Source of the DNA: Paenibacillus riograndensis SBR5
GTDB lineage: Bacteria; Bacillota; Bacilli; Paenibacillales; Paenibacillaceae
Direction: 5' to 3'
Assembly (NCBI RefSeq): GCF_000981585.1
Contig: NZ_LN831776.1
Location: 5,191,187 to 5,255,186, forward strand
Length of the DNA: 64,000 nucleotides
Both the position numbers and the translations under genes were made by a program. Shown here in pieces: positions 17,103-26,727 of this stretch. Position 1 is the first letter of the stretch; each line of letters opens with the position of its first letter. The notes beneath the pieces were generated by a model. That model saw only the letters and a program-made list of their open reading frames with translations. It did no database searches and was not told where the DNA came from.

Positions 17103-17189
17103 GCGCTGCGCCCCCTATTCGGCTAATTTCGGATTGCGAATATTATAACATGAAACTCTATCCATTTCTGCAAGTAGAAATGTTTGGAA

Positions 17190-17700
17190 GTTGCAGAACA
17201 AGACGGCTGCGCCGGCCGTGACTGGATAAGGTAACCGTTTGGGACCTCAGTTAGCGTTATCTCGAGAGATCTATATGAATCCTTCGGCTAGTCCAAGTGG
17301 AAAAAGGGTCACTAATTTGCTGGGACACCCTATTCTCCGCAGACGAAGTGGAAAAAGGATAACTAATTCGGCTCATTTCGCTCTCGGAGGAGTAATATTG
17401 CCCAATTAAGTTCCCTTTTTCCACTATAATCTCTCATTTGTTGGTTTAGAGAGGAAATAAGTTCCCTTTTTCCAACTAAATAATTTAACCAGATGGCAAA
17501 CTCTTTCTAATTAAGCCAGAACTCGCATTATATTGCATTCTCTGCAGCAGAATAACCCATAATCCAGTCAAAAAGCTCCATCTATTGCACTCTGTACATT
17601 AGATTCCCTTGAAAAAGCTGTTTTGGACGCGATATCCGAAAATTTATTGCACGAAATACAGCAGAAGGCGATTCGACGCTGAACCAGAAGTATTCTGTTG
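17190..17700. repeat. Repeat-rich intergenic region, copy A of the AGTGGAAAAAGG element
   Basis: A gene-free stretch. 17295-17480 holds two direct motifs AGTGGAAAAAGG..ACTAATT (about 17296 and 17346) followed by two inverted versions (AATTAAGTTCCCTTTTTCCACT at about 17404, and AATAAGTTCCC...CCAACTA at about 17456), so it can fold into paired stems. The same arrangement is at 31154-31340. Further on, three loose copies of a TATTGCA...ACAGCAGAA-like motif occur at roughly 17531, 17583 and 17645. No coding potential seen. Confidence 0.75.
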
Positions 17701-17730
17701 TACGAAGTGCAGTCACTACCTTATTTAAAA

Positions 17731-17779
17731 AAAGAGCAGAAATTCACGGAATCGGGGTGGATTCCGGATTTCTGCTCTT
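17731..17779 (-). terminator. Intrinsic terminator of spoVIF
   Basis: Minus-strand stem with arms GAGCAGAAAT (17768-17777 side) and its complement at 17734-17743, an inner stem around GAATC...GATTC, and a T-run after it. Confidence 0.85.
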
Positions 17780-17798
17780 CACTGCGCGAAGTCCTGAC

Positions 17799-18074
17799 TT
17801 ATTTTTTCATCATCATTTTCATTAAAGACTCCATTGTGCCTGAATTTGCGCCGCCTTTTTTGACTGCGTTAACTATTTCCTGCACAGTAGCTTCACTAAC
17901 TGGCACCTTAGCCATTGCTGATACCTGCTTGATCAACTGGCGGAGCTGGGCTTCATTCTGTGTGGTTCCCGGCTTAACCGTACTGGCCAGCTTCTTGACG
18001 GCGCCTTCGGTAATGTTTTTGCCCGCCTTTTTGTTAATGGCGTTCAATGCATCCTTGGAAAAGTCTCTGCTCAC
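17799..18074 (-). CDS. Stage VI sporulation protein F-like
   Basis: 91 aa (MSRDFSKDALNAINKKAGKNITEGAVKKLASTVKPG), ending MESLMKMMMKK. Sequence and size match the SpoVIF/YjcC family implicated in spore coat assembly and spore resistance. AGGAGGGATGAA precedes the start. It lies upstream of the repeat-rich gap and downstream of gpsA with its own terminator. Confidence 0.85.
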   Translation of the reverse strand: MSRDFSKDALNAINKKAGKNITEGAVKKLASTVKPGTTQNEAQLRQLIKQVSAMAKVPVSEATVQEIVNAVKKGGANSGTMESLMKMMMKK

Positions 18075-18140
18075 TATTCATCCCTCCTCCGTCAATCCCC
18101 TTACAACATATGAGAATTTCCGGCAAAAGGTGAACGTTTA

Positions 18141-19181
18141 TCAGGAATGCCATTGCTCCCAGGTCTCCTGGGAAATGGCCTCCATCTCCGTCTTGCGGTC
18201 CCGTCCCATCAAGGCCTCTACCGCACTGCGCGGAGTTCTGCCCTGGAACAGCACATGATAAATCTGATCAGTAATCGGCATCTGCACATTGAGATTAAGC
18301 GAAATCGCATAAGCTGCTTTCGTGGTCCGGATGCCTTCAACCACCATTCCCATCGATTCCAGCACCTCAGCCAATGGTTTGCCCTGGCCCAGCATCGAGC
18401 CAGCCCGCCAGTTCCGGCTGTGCTTGCTGGTTGCCGTGACCACCAGGTCCCCCAGACCGGCAAGGCCGGAGAAGGTAAGCGGATTGGCGCCAAGCTCCAC
18501 GCCAACGCGTGAGATTTCGGCAAGCCCACGGGTAAGCAGCGCTGCCTTGGCGTTGTCTCCGAAACCCAGGCCATCCGACAGCCCTGCACCCAGTGCAATG
18601 ATATTCTTGAGCGCTCCGGCGAGCTCCACGCCTACCTGGTCGCGGTTCGTATATACACGGAAGTCATTGTTGATGAACAGCTCCTGAGCAGCGGCTGCGC
18701 GCTGTTCATCTGCCGACGCCACCACCACTGTAGTCGGGCATAAACGGACTACTTCTTCCGCATGGCTTGGTCCGGACAGCACCACAATTTCCCCTTCAGA
18801 GCAGCCCAGCTCCTCAGAAATCACTGTCGACATCCGTTTCACCGTTTCAGTCTCGAACCCCTTCGTGGCATGAATGCAGAGCATCCCTTCCTTCCAAAAT
18901 GGCTTCAAAGCACCGGCAACCTGCCGCATAGCCGAGGAAGGCGCAACAATAACAACCGCCTTAGAATCCTTGACGGCAGTCTCCATATCCGTAGTTGCAA
19001 TAATATTCGGCGGCAGCGTGATGCCGGGCAGAAAATGCTGATTCGTGTGGGAATTGTTAATCTCGGCCGCTTGTTCAGGTTTCCGTGTCCACAGATAAAC
19101 TTCCGGGTGGTTAGCCGCCAGCACAGATGCCAGCGCAGTTCCCCAACTGCCTGCGACCAGCACGGTTACTTTATCAGACAA
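18141..19181 (-). CDS. gpsA: Glycerol-3-phosphate dehydrogenase [NAD(P)+]
   Basis: Reduces dihydroxyacetone phosphate to sn-glycerol-3-phosphate for phospholipids. 346 aa with typical motifs: AGSWGTALASVLA, SGPSHAEEVVRL, GVELAGALKNIIALGAGL (catalytic Lys) and GLGDLVVTATSKHSRN. Oddity: the first Gly of the dinucleotide-binding GxGxWG motif is Val (VLVAGSWG, codon GTC), where family members have VLGAGSWG. Start overlaps the plsY stop by 8 nt, linking two glycerophospholipid enzymes. Confidence 0.95.
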   Translation of the reverse strand: MSDKVTVLVAGSWGTALASVLAANHPEVYLWTRKPEQAAEINNSHTNQHFLPGITLPPNIIATTDMETAVKDSKAVVIVAPSSAMRQVAGALKPFWKEGMLCIHATKGFETETVKRMSTVISEELGCSEGEIVVLSGPSHAEEVVRLCPTTVVVASADEQRAAAAQELFINNDFRVYTNRDQVGVELAGALKNIIALGAGLSDGLGFGDNAKAALLTRGLAEISRVGVELGANPLTFSGLAGLGDLVVTATSKHSRNWRAGSMLGQGKPLAEVLESMGMVVEGIRTTKAAYAISLNLNVQMPITDQIYHVLFQGRTPRSAVEALMGRDRKTEMEAISQETWEQWHS

Positions 19182-19791
19182 CGCGGTTCCCCTCCTTGAC
19201 TTTGGAGCCGATTTTATTCTCCCGGCCCTGGCTGATCTTCACGATATTGCTCCGGTGCCGCCAGAAAGCAAAGATAGCAATAATTAGACTGCCCCACAGC
19301 TCTGGAGCTGTAAACCCGGTGAAAATTAAAAACACCGGGGTCAGCGCCACGAACAGCAGTGAGCCCAGAGATACATACTTGGTGATGAAAATGGACGCGA
19401 TGGCAATAATGCCAGCAATCAGCGCAGGCCAAAACACAAGCGTAGCCATAACGCCAATGGTGGTTGCGATTCCTTTTCCGCCACGAAAATGGAAGTAAAG
19501 CGGCCAATTGTGCCCGATAATGGCGGCAATCCCGCAGGCAACAGCAACCCACGTTCCCCAGCCGCCGGCCCAGGTGCCAAGCCACACCGCAGCAATTCCC
19601 TTCAGCACGTCCAGAATCAGCACCAGAATCGCCGGGCCTTTCCCCATGACACGCAGAGTGTTGGTAGCTCCCGCATTTCCGCTTCCATACTGCCGGATAT
19701 CAACACCCTTGAGCATCCGTACCAGCAGCACACTGAAGCTGACGGAACCAAGCAGATAGCTTACAACGATAACCAGAAGTTCAAACGCCAC
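19174..19791 (-). CDS. plsY: Acyl-phosphate:glycerol-3-phosphate acyltransferase
   Basis: Integral membrane enzyme that makes lysophosphatidic acid from G3P, the product of the adjacent gpsA. 205 aa with the conserved motifs DIRQYGSGNAGATNTLRVMG, IGHNWPLYFHFRGGKGIAT and the C-terminal FAFWRHRSNI. Four to five hydrophobic helices are visible. It lies 11 bases downstream of der. Confidence 0.96.
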   Translation of the reverse strand: MAFELLVIVVSYLLGSVSFSVLLVRMLKGVDIRQYGSGNAGATNTLRVMGKGPAILVLILDVLKGIAAVWLGTWAGGWGTWVAVACGIAAIIGHNWPLYFHFRGGKGIATTIGVMATLVFWPALIAGIIAIASIFITKYVSLGSLLFVALTPVFLIFTGFTAPELWGSLIIAIFAFWRHRSNIVKISQGRENKIGSKVKEGNRVV

Positions 19792-19802
19792 AGTCTTCTC
19801 CC

Positions 19803-21128
19803 CTAACCTTCGTTCTCGGATTTGCGCCGTGTAAAGAGACGGATCGGTGTGCCTTCAAAATTGAACGCCGCGCGGATCTTGTTCTCCAGATACCGTTCAT
19901 AGGAGAAGTGCATCAGCGAAGGATCATTGACAAACACCACAATCGTCGGCGGTTTCACGGCTACCTGTGTCACGTAGTTGATGCGCAGGCGCCGGCCTTT
20001 ATCCGTTGGCGGAGGATTGATGGCGACGGCATCGGAGACCACATCATTCACCAGATGCGTCGTAATCCGCAGCGCATGCTGCTGGGCTACATGCTGAACT
20101 ACCGGCAGCAGCTTCTGCAGACGCTGCTTGGTGAGCGCAGACAAGAAGACGACCGGCGCATAAGACATAAACAGGAAATGGTCGCGGATCGTATTCTCGA
20201 AGTTCTGCATCGTCTTGTCATCCTTCTCGACTGCATCCCATTTGTTGACCACAAATATGGAAGCCTTGCCCGCATCATGGGCATAACCGGCAATATGCTT
20301 GTCCTGGTCGATAATGCCTTCCTCGCCGTTGATGACGACAAGCACAACATCAGCTCTCTCAATCGCACGCATAGCCCGCATCACACTGTATTTTTCTGTA
20401 GTCTCATATACCTTGCCGCGTTTGCGCATTCCGGCAGTATCGATCAGCACATATCTCTGCCCATCCCGTTCAAAAGGCGTATCAATAGCGTCCCGGGTAG
20501 TACCGGCGACATCACTGACGATTACACGTTCCTCGCCCAAAATGGCATTGACCAGGGAGGATTTGCCTACATTCGGACGGCCGATCAATGCCACGCGAAT
20601 GATATCATCATCATATTCCTCTTCCACAGGCTCCGGCAGTCGCTCGGTAACCGCATCCAGCAGATCGCCAATCCCCGTGCCATGACTGCCGGAAATCCCG
20701 ATGGGATCGCCAATGCCAAGGCTGTAGAATTCATAAATATCCTCTGTACGCTTCATGTTGTCGACTTTATTGATTGCAAGAACAACCGGCTTGCCGGAGC
20801 GGAACAGAATTTGCGCCACCTCTTCATCCGCATTGGTCAGCCCGCTTTTTGCCTCGCACATAAAGACGATGACATCCGCTTCTTCAATCGCCAGCTCCGC
20901 CTGAACGCGGATTGACTTCAGAATAGCATCTTCACCGTCAATTTCAATTCCTCCGGTATCGATGACACTGAAGGATTTGCCGTTCCAATCGGAAACGCCA
21001 TAAATCCGGTCACGTGTAATCCCCGGTTTATCTTCTACGATGGCCAATCTATCGCCAATCAGCCTGTTAAATATCGTCGATTTACCGACGTTAGGCCTCC
21101 CGACGATGGCCACAACGGGTCTTGCCAT
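19803..21128 (-). CDS. der: Ribosome assembly GTPase Der (EngA)
   Basis: Essential double GTPase for 50S subunit maturation. 441 aa with two G domains: [16 protein letters not shown] / DTGGIE / NKVD and [16 protein letters not shown] / DTAGMRKRG / NKWD, then the KH-like C-terminal domain. The start at 21128 ([10 protein letters not shown]) is supported by GGAGG 7 nt upstream. First gene of the der-plsY-gpsA unit. Confidence 0.97.
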   Translation of the reverse strand: MARPVVAIVGRPNVGKSTIFNRLIGDRLAIVEDKPGITRDRIYGVSDWNGKSFSVIDTGGIEIDGEDAILKSIRVQAELAIEEADVIVFMCEAKSGLTNADEEVAQILFRSGKPVVLAINKVDNMKRTEDIYEFYSLGIGDPIGISGSHGTGIGDLLDAVTERLPEPVEEEYDDDIIRVALIGRPNVGKSSLVNAILGEERVIVSDVAGTTRDAIDTPFERDGQRYVLIDTAGMRKRGKVYETTEKYSVMRAMRAIERADVVLVVINGEEGIIDQDKHIAGYAHDAGKASIFVVNKWDAVEKDDKTMQNFENTIRDHFLFMSYAPVVFLSALTKQRLQKLLPVVQHVAQQHALRITTHLVNDVVSDAVAINPPPTDKGRRLRINYVTQVAVKPPTIVVFVNDPSLMHFSYERYLENKIRAAFNFEGTPIRLFTRRKSENEG

Positions 21129-21244
21129 GTTCATTCCTCCTGTCTTCCTTACGCTACTAATCATAGCAAAAAACCATTTAAATGGCTAACACCCTTACGC
21201 TTGGTAATCCCGCTGTTCCCGTGCGGAGCGGGTCCATAAAATAC

Positions 21245-21279
21245 AATCGGCGAACCCCCGTATCGAGGGTTCGCCGATT
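21245..21279 (-). terminator. Intrinsic terminator of rpsA
   Basis: Perfect 13-bp stem AATCGGCGAACCC / GGGTTCGCCGATT with a 9-nt loop, 34 bases beyond the rpsA stop; followed on the minus strand by TGTATTTTATGG. Confidence 0.8.
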
Positions 21280-21313
21280 ACTATACCCGTATATGAGCGG
21301 AAATACGAAGGGA

Positions 21314-22651
21314 TTAGTTATTGCCCTTGAATTTGTCCAGCTTGTCGCCGAAACGTTCAGCCAGCGTAAAGCTGAGTCCCTCATTGCTGAGCGAGACGTT
21401 AGGGTTGTTCAGCACTTCTTTTGGTGCTCTGTCTCTGTTGTTGCTGCGTTCTGGTCTAGCCGCTTGTGCCGGAGCTTCTTCGGTTTCCTTGATGCTCAAG
21501 CTTACGCGCTTCTCAGATGGATTGAAGTCCAGAACCTTAACCTGTACCTCTTGTCCTTCTTTCAGCACTTCATGCGGAGTCCCGATGTGCTTGTGGGAGA
21601 TCTGGGAGATATGCACAAGGCCTTCCACGCCTGGAAGCAGCTCAACGAATGCTCCGAAGTTCACAAGGCGTTTAACTTCGCCTGTTACTACATCGCCAAT
21701 GTTGATTTTGCCTGCAGCCGAATCCCAAGGACCTGGAGCGGCAGCTTTGATGCTGAGGCTGATTTTGCCTTTTTCAGGGTCAACCTTAAGTACTTTTACC
21801 TTAACTTTTTCGCCTTCAGAAACCACATCAGAAGGTTTCTCTACATGATTCCAAGCGATTTCGGATACGTGAACCAGACCATCAACGCCGCCGACATCAA
21901 CAAAGGCGCCGAATTGAGTCAGGCGTTGCACTGTACCTTCAATGATTTGTCCTTCGGACAGCTCGGACATAATCTTCTGCTTGTTGGCTTCGAATTCTTC
22001 TTCCAGGACTTCTTTGGCGGAAAGAATAACCTTGCTGTTCTCGCGGTCCAATTCTTTCACTTTTACACGGAGTGTGCGGCCTTTATAGTCGCTGAAATCT
22101 TCTACGAAATGACGTTCAACCATGGAAGCCGGAATAAATCCGCGCGCGCCGACATCAGCCACGAGGCCGCCTTTGACAACGTCAGCCACAGTGACTTCGA
22201 ACGCTTCCTGGGAAGCAAAATACTTTTCGAGATCTTCCCATGATTTTTCGCTGTCCACGGCACGTTTGGAAAGCACGAGGCTTTCTTTGTTGTCGTTGAT
22301 GCTGACAACCTTGCATTCCACTTCTTGTCCAACTTCAACCGCTGCAGCAGCGTTGTCCAGTTGTACGGAAGACAATTCGCGAATCGGAATTACGCCGTCG
22401 TATTTATATCCAATGCTTACATAAGCTTGGTTATCTTCGATTTTGACGATTGTTCCTTTCACGGTATCGCCCTTTTTCAGAGAAATGATTTCCAAACCTT
22501 CTTGGCTAGTCACTTCTTCTTCGTTGCCAGCAACTGCTTCTGTAGCACCGTTAGTCTCTTCTGCTGCGGTTTCCACAGTTTCCGTTGCTTCCACGGCTTC
22601 GTTGTTCTCAACGTTTGCCGCAGTTTCCTGATTTCTAGTTTCTTCAGACAT
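21314..22651 (-). CDS. rpsA: Ribosomal protein S1 homologue (four S1 domains)
   Basis: 445 aa. An acidic N-terminal extension (about residues 1-55) is followed by four S1 RNA-binding domains: GDTVKGTIVKIEDNQAYVSI, EAFEVTVADVVKGGLVADVG, GQIIEGTVQRLTQFGAFVDVG and GDVVTGEVKRLVNFGAFVEL. Equivalent to B. subtilis YpfD, which is not strictly required for ribosome function. GGAGGG upstream of ATG 22651. Located between cmk/plsC and der as in Bacillus. Confidence 0.95.
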   Translation of the reverse strand: MSEETRNQETAANVENNEAVEATETVETAAEETNGATEAVAGNEEEVTSQEGLEIISLKKGDTVKGTIVKIEDNQAYVSIGYKYDGVIPIRELSSVQLDNAAAAVEVGQEVECKVVSINDNKESLVLSKRAVDSEKSWEDLEKYFASQEAFEVTVADVVKGGLVADVGARGFIPASMVERHFVEDFSDYKGRTLRVKVKELDRENSKVILSAKEVLEEEFEANKQKIMSELSEGQIIEGTVQRLTQFGAFVDVGGVDGLVHVSEIAWNHVEKPSDVVSEGEKVKVKVLKVDPEKGKISLSIKAAAPGPWDSAAGKINIGDVVTGEVKRLVNFGAFVELLPGVEGLVHISQISHKHIGTPHEVLKEGQEVQVKVLDFNPSEKRVSLSIKETEEAPAQAARPERSNNRDRAPKEVLNNPNVSLSNEGLSFTLAERFGDKLDKFKGNN

Positions 22652-22816
22652 GTGATTACCCTCCTCGATTCAAAACCCCATTTATTTAAACCCGCGTAGA
22701 GCAGAGTTCAAAACAAGCAATGCATAATACACTTACGCTTTCATGTTAGTATGTTCCAAAAAATAGCGGTTATGCCATTATTCTAATCAGCGGAACATCC
22801 GCTTGCCTGCCACTGC

Positions 22817-23404
22817 TTAGTTCACAGTAGGCTTTCCGGTCTTCGCCATCTCACGAATGCGTCCCATAATGACATCGGTGACTTCTTCCAGAGATTCGCT
22901 GCCTGCACCCGCAAATGAACTGAGATCTATGGGAGCCCCATAAATGACGGTCATCCGGCGAAAAGGCTTGTAAGACCCGACAATAGCGGCAGGAACAACT
23001 GCTGCACCGCTGCGAAGCGCAAAACTTGCTGCGCCCTTCTTTGCTGCACCGGAGTCTGCACTTCGTGTTCCTTCCGGAAAGATGCCCATAACATGTCCGC
23101 TGCGAAGCGTATTAAGGGCCGTTTTGATGGATTCTTTGCTAACGCCGCCACGTTTGACCGGAAATGCACCCAGCTTGTCAATAAGCCAGCCCAGAACCGG
23201 AACCTTGAACAGCTCCGCCTTGGCCATGTACTTCACCTGGCGTCTCAGCTTGATTCCGATGGTCATCGGATCGAGCAGACTGATGTGGTTGGCGCACAGC
23301 AGCACCCCGCCCTCCTCCGGCACATTCTCTTTCCCTATAATCTTAAGCGGAAACAAAATGGCGTAAATGAAGCGGAGCAATCCACGGCATATCACATAAA
23401 TCAT
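22817..23404 (-). CDS. plsC: 1-acylglycerol-3-phosphate acyltransferase
   Basis: Acylates lysophosphatidic acid to phosphatidic acid at the membrane. 195 aa with the catalytic NHISLLDP (HX4D), VPVLGWLIDKLGAFPVKRGG, and IFPEGTRS motifs. Start overlaps the cmk stop as ATGA. With gpsA and plsY, the window holds three consecutive steps of phosphatidate synthesis. Confidence 0.95.
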   Translation of the reverse strand: MIYVICRGLLRFIYAILFPLKIIGKENVPEEGGVLLCANHISLLDPMTIGIKLRRQVKYMAKAELFKVPVLGWLIDKLGAFPVKRGGVSKESIKTALNTLRSGHVMGIFPEGTRSADSGAAKKGAASFALRSGAAVVPAAIVGSYKPFRRMTVIYGAPIDLSSFAGAGSESLEEVTDVIMGRIREMAKTGKPTVN

Positions 23405-24111
23405 AAATGATTTCTCTCCCCGTCCACATAAGATCTGCAGTGGGAGACAATCGCTTCCACGGCTTGATGGATATCCATATGCGTCGTATCCAGAAGAATG
23501 GCATCCTCTGCCCGGCGCAGCGGTGAAATCTCCCGTCCTTCATCCAGACGGTCCCGCATGGCGATATCATGTTCAAGCTGCTGGAGCGTCACTGTTTCCG
23601 CATCTTTCAGTTCCTTGTAACGGCGAAGAGCCCGTTCTTCCACACTCGCCGTCATGAAAATCTTCACTTCGGCATCCGGCAGCACGGTTGTCCCGATATC
23701 GCGGCCATCCATCACCACTCCCTTGCGTAGCGCCATCTGGCGCTGCAAATGGCTCAGTCTGGATCTTACACCCTCGATCTTCGAATACTGCGACACCTGG
23801 CCGCTGACCTGAAGACTGCGGATATGCGGTGTCACGTCTTCCCCATTAATCAGCACTTTCTGCACATCCTGCTCCGGGATCAGTTCGATCACCATGTCGC
23901 GGACCCTCAGGTCCACCTGCTGATCCTCTTCAGCCGGAATGCCTTCACGGATCATATACCAGGTAACCGCCCGGTACATAGCACCCGTATCAACATAAAT
24001 GTAGGACAGCTTCCGGGCTACCAATCGGGCTACAGTGCTCTTGCCTGCCCCGGCAGGTCCGTCGATGGCGACGTTAATTCTGTCGTAAGTATGTGCACCC
24101 TGCCTATCCAA
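23401..24111 (-). CDS. cmk: Cytidylate kinase
   Basis: Phosphorylates CMP/dCMP. P-loop INVAIDGPAGAGKSTVARLVA, YIYVDTGAMYRAVTWYMI, VVMDGRDIGTTVLPDAEVKIF, and the lid RDRLDEGREISPLRRAEDA are diagnostic. The start is inferred to be TTG at 24111 (LDRQGAHTYDRINV) with GAGGAGG about 9 nt upstream; a TTG six codons earlier overlaps that ribosome site. 236 aa. Confidence 0.95.
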   Translation of the reverse strand: MDRQGAHTYDRINVAIDGPAGAGKSTVARLVARKLSYIYVDTGAMYRAVTWYMIREGIPAEEDQQVDLRVRDMVIELIPEQDVQKVLINGEDVTPHIRSLQVSGQVSQYSKIEGVRSRLSHLQRQMALRKGVVMDGRDIGTTVLPDAEVKIFMTASVEERALRRYKELKDAETVTLQQLEHDIAMRDRLDEGREISPLRRAEDAILLDTTHMDIHQAVEAIVSHCRSYVDGERNHL

Positions 24112-24171
24112 CGGGGCATTCCTCCTCAAACACTCTTTCAGTTAGAAAAAAAGCTTGCTGTTGTTATCAAG

Positions 24172-24192
24172 AAAAAAGCAGGCATTGCCTGC
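24172..24192 (-). terminator. Intrinsic terminator of the PilZ gene
   Basis: Minus-strand GCAGGC / GCCTGC stem with a 3-nt loop followed by six T. Confidence 0.85.
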
Positions 24193-24290
24193 GACTTATA
24201 AAATTATACCACAGTTTATAACTCAGTGCAAAATGGCACAGAAGGTTTTATGCAGAAAAAAGTGTCTGTTTATGCCTTTTTTTGTCCCGC

Positions 24291-24959
24291 TCACCGGTTG
24301 CGGAAATCGAACTGGCGCTCAAAACAGTAACGGATAATTTTTTGCCGCTCGGAATCGGAAATCTCTGCGAACTTCAGCATTACAAGACTGCGGCCGTTCT
24401 CAAGCTTCTTAATCCGCACAATCTCACCTTCGAAGTTCGCATGCTCGGTGCTGCCGTTGCGGTAATTGATGAGCACCCAGCAAGACAGCCCATCCCCAAT
24501 CTTCATGCTCGTCTTGGCATCGCTTAGGAACGATGTGCCGCCCCCGCCAATATCCTCTGTGTGCACCAAAAAGCGGCCTCCCAGAGAATCCTTTACTGCC
24601 AGCTCAAGCTCGGCATTCACACGCAAAAAGCTGCGTCGCTGAATTTTGAAGATGGAATCTGCCGCCGGTTTTCTTATTTTGACCATGCGGATCACGTCTT
24701 CTTTGAAGCCAATGACATGCGTATTAAAATAATTTTTGATGCCGCCCTCTGTGAGGAAATATACGGAGAGCTCGTCCCCGATAAACAGCTTTTTCAGTCT
24801 TCCGTTTTTCTCCTGCATCGGGATTTCAATCAGAAAAGCCTCTTCTTCCATTTCTGCAATCCTCGATCTATATTCCACTTCTGCCTCAGCAGCATCGCTT
24901 GAAGCAACCTGTATATATAGATATTCGTTGATTTTGGGATACAAGCCTGTCACCGCCAC
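24291..24959 (-). CDS. PilZ-domain c-di-GMP-binding protein (YpfA/flagellar brake type)
   Basis: 222 aa: N-terminal YcgR-like domain (about 1-105) and C-terminal PilZ domain starting IQRRSFLRVNAELEL, which supplies the RxxxR c-di-GMP motif. The second motif, usually D/NxSxxG, reads DIGGGG here, with Gly instead of Ser. B. subtilis YpfA/DgrA binds c-di-GMP and slows the flagellar motor. Start is GTG at 24959 with only a weak ribosome site. Relevant to the c-di-GMP riboswitch at 40.8 kb. Confidence 0.9.
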   Translation of the reverse strand: MAVTGLYPKINEYLYIQVASSDAAEAEVEYRSRIAEMEEEAFLIEIPMQEKNGRLKKLFIGDELSVYFLTEGGIKNYFNTHVIGFKEDVIRMVKIRKPAADSIFKIQRRSFLRVNAELELAVKDSLGGRFLVHTEDIGGGGTSFLSDAKTSMKIGDGLSCWVLINYRNGSTEHANFEGEIVRIKKLENGRSLVMLKFAEISDSERQKIIRYCFERQFDFRNR

Positions 24960-25048
24960 ATAATTAAGTTATTAATCCTACTGCTGATTATAGCATGGAG
25001 GTTAATTGCCGGGTGAGAAATATTATTCCGGCTGTGAATCAAACCAAA

Positions 25049-25078
25049 AAGGCGCATTCCATAACGGAACTGCACCTT
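25049..25078 (-). terminator. Intrinsic terminator of ypeB
   Basis: Minus-strand stem AAGGTGCAGTTCC / GGAATGCGCCTT followed by TTTGG, 32 bases after the ypeB stop. Confidence 0.8.
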
Positions 25079-25109
25079 CATGAGTGAACCCTGTATTAAG
25101 CGGAACCCA

Positions 25110-26468
25110 TTATTTATCCCGTGCCCCTGAGGATGTTCTGATCTCTTCCACCGTTTCCTCATGGCCGTCTGCCGCATTCAAGTAAATCCGGTACTGCGAG
25201 CCGTTGATTCTGCCTCCGAACTCATAGGTCAGCACCTCTTCAGCGTCCCCATTTTCAATCAGGGCCAGCCTGTTGTACATCTCTTTAAATTCCGGATGCA
25301 GCATTTTCCGGGCAGCGGCCAGGGTTATCCCAGGTTTCGGAATCTGCCGCTTCTCCTGCCGTTTGCGGACATAATCGCTGGCTTGAAAACCTGTAGCCTC
25401 CCCGGTATCCAATCCAACGCGGACCGTTATTTTCTCCGGATAGATCAGCACGCCGTCACGGCTCGTTACAAAGGTCAGGTTCCCCAGATTATCGTATTTG
25501 TCTGCGCTGACAGCCGTCATGTTCGGATACCCTTTTTGCTGCAGGAACGTCCCTGCTTTGGCAACAGCCTGCTTCATCGATACTTGAGCCGGACCGACGC
25601 TGCGGTTGTCATTATAGGAGATCAGCAGTCCACCCTCCACAGTAAAATCCATACTGATCGGCTGTTGGTGCTTCTGGCTTGTAACCGTAGCGGTATAGGA
25701 GGCCCACTCGGTTCCCTTGCCGTTCTCCTTAATTTCGACATTCGCATTGCCGCCGAGATCCGCAAATTTCAGCGCTTTACGTTTCACATCTTCGGCTGTA
25801 ACCGGCTTGCCTCCCAGCTTCTTCACGGAGCGTTTATCATAAATGCTGGCTACAGAAGGTCCATAATCCAGTTCAGGATAAGCGGCCACCCGTTTGTCCA
25901 CCGTTTTGAAGCCGTCGATAATCGTGTTGTCTTCCGCTTTGTCCTCTGTTGCCAGTGCAGATTCTACGTCCATCCAGCGAAGCCGGTTGGTAATGACTTT
26001 GTGCTGTACGTCCTGCAGATCCTTGGAGATTTCACCCGAGTTCTTATAGAGCGCTTTTAAATTGCCTAATTCATTGTCAGTCAGCGGCTTCTTGGTGAAA
26101 TCGCGCACCGCAGCCTTGTAGGAAAAGTTGGAGATTTTTGATAAAAACTCCTCTGTTTTGCTGAATGGCAGCAGGGTTAGCGGCAGCTGGTTGATCTCAT
26201 TCTGCGCTTCACTGGTCAGCCGCCAGACATTCACAAGCCCTTTGCGGTGCATATTACTCGAGGTACTGTTAACAGCCAAGGTATTCCCGAGTTCTCCATG
26301 CAGCTGCTCCACATGATAGGAGAGGTCATGAAAAGCCCGCTGATACTGGTTTTCCGCTTTGATCAGAATCGAGTTCTTTTCCTGGTTTTCCTGGTACCCC
26401 CATACAAGCGCTCCAACCAACAAGAGCGCGGTAATCGGGAACATTAAGGCACTTAATCTTTTGTACAT
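25110..26468 (-). CDS. ypeB: Germination protein YpeB
   Basis: 452 aa with an N-terminal signal anchor (LMFPITALLLVGALVWGY), a long helical middle, and C-terminal PepSY-type repeats (MKQAVAKAGTFLQQKGYPNM; LAAARKMLHPEFKEMYNRLALI). In Bacillus YpeB stabilises and inhibits the cortex-lytic enzyme SleB and the two genes are adjacent. Here sleB is not next to it: a 48-aa zinc-ribbon gene and prsW follow upstream. Confidence 0.95.
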   Translation of the reverse strand: MYKRLSALMFPITALLLVGALVWGYQENQEKNSILIKAENQYQRAFHDLSYHVEQLHGELGNTLAVNSTSSNMHRKGLVNVWRLTSEAQNEINQLPLTLLPFSKTEEFLSKISNFSYKAAVRDFTKKPLTDNELGNLKALYKNSGEISKDLQDVQHKVITNRLRWMDVESALATEDKAEDNTIIDGFKTVDKRVAAYPELDYGPSVASIYDKRSVKKLGGKPVTAEDVKRKALKFADLGGNANVEIKENGKGTEWASYTATVTSQKHQQPISMDFTVEGGLLISYNDNRSVGPAQVSMKQAVAKAGTFLQQKGYPNMTAVSADKYDNLGNLTFVTSRDGVLIYPEKITVRVGLDTGEATGFQASDYVRKRQEKRQIPKPGITLAAARKMLHPEFKEMYNRLALIENGDAEEVLTYEFGGRINGSQYRIYLNAADGHEETVEEIRTSSGARDK

Positions 26469-26580
26469 AGGACCGCAAGACTCCCTTCAATAGCTTATTG
26501 CCGTTAGTTTGACAATAACTGAGAAGTCTTATGCACGCGAACGGCCAGCAACTTAAAGAGAATACCTTCCAAAACACCGG

Positions 26581-26727
26581 CTAAGCCCTTTCTTCAATCT
26601 CAAAGCCGCTGCTGCTGTTGCAGAGACATTGCTTGAAGCCGGTCTGGATCACGCCCTGCTCCTTGCTCCCTCTTAATATGTAGCTTTCGCCGCACTGTTT
26701 GCAGATGATCCGAACTTTTACACGCAA
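26581..26727 (-). CDS. Small zinc-ribbon-like protein (48 aa)
   Basis: TTG at 26727, with GAGGTG about 9 nt upstream, opens a 48-aa frame LRVKVRIICKQCGESYILRG ... ending SGFEIEERA. It has a CxxC (ICKQCGE) and a CxC (QCLCNSS), the spacing of a one-knuckle zinc ribbon. Located between prsW and ypeB, where sleB would be in Bacillus. Function unknown; the coding call rests on the ribosome site and the cysteine pattern. Confidence 0.65.
   Translation of the reverse strand: MRVKVRIICKQCGESYILRGSKEQGVIQTGFKQCLCNSSSGFEIEERA

Noticed and set aside
19908..20915. 335-aa plus-strand ORF opposite der
   Set aside because: Antisense shadow of the well-identified der gene; no ribosome site or family match.
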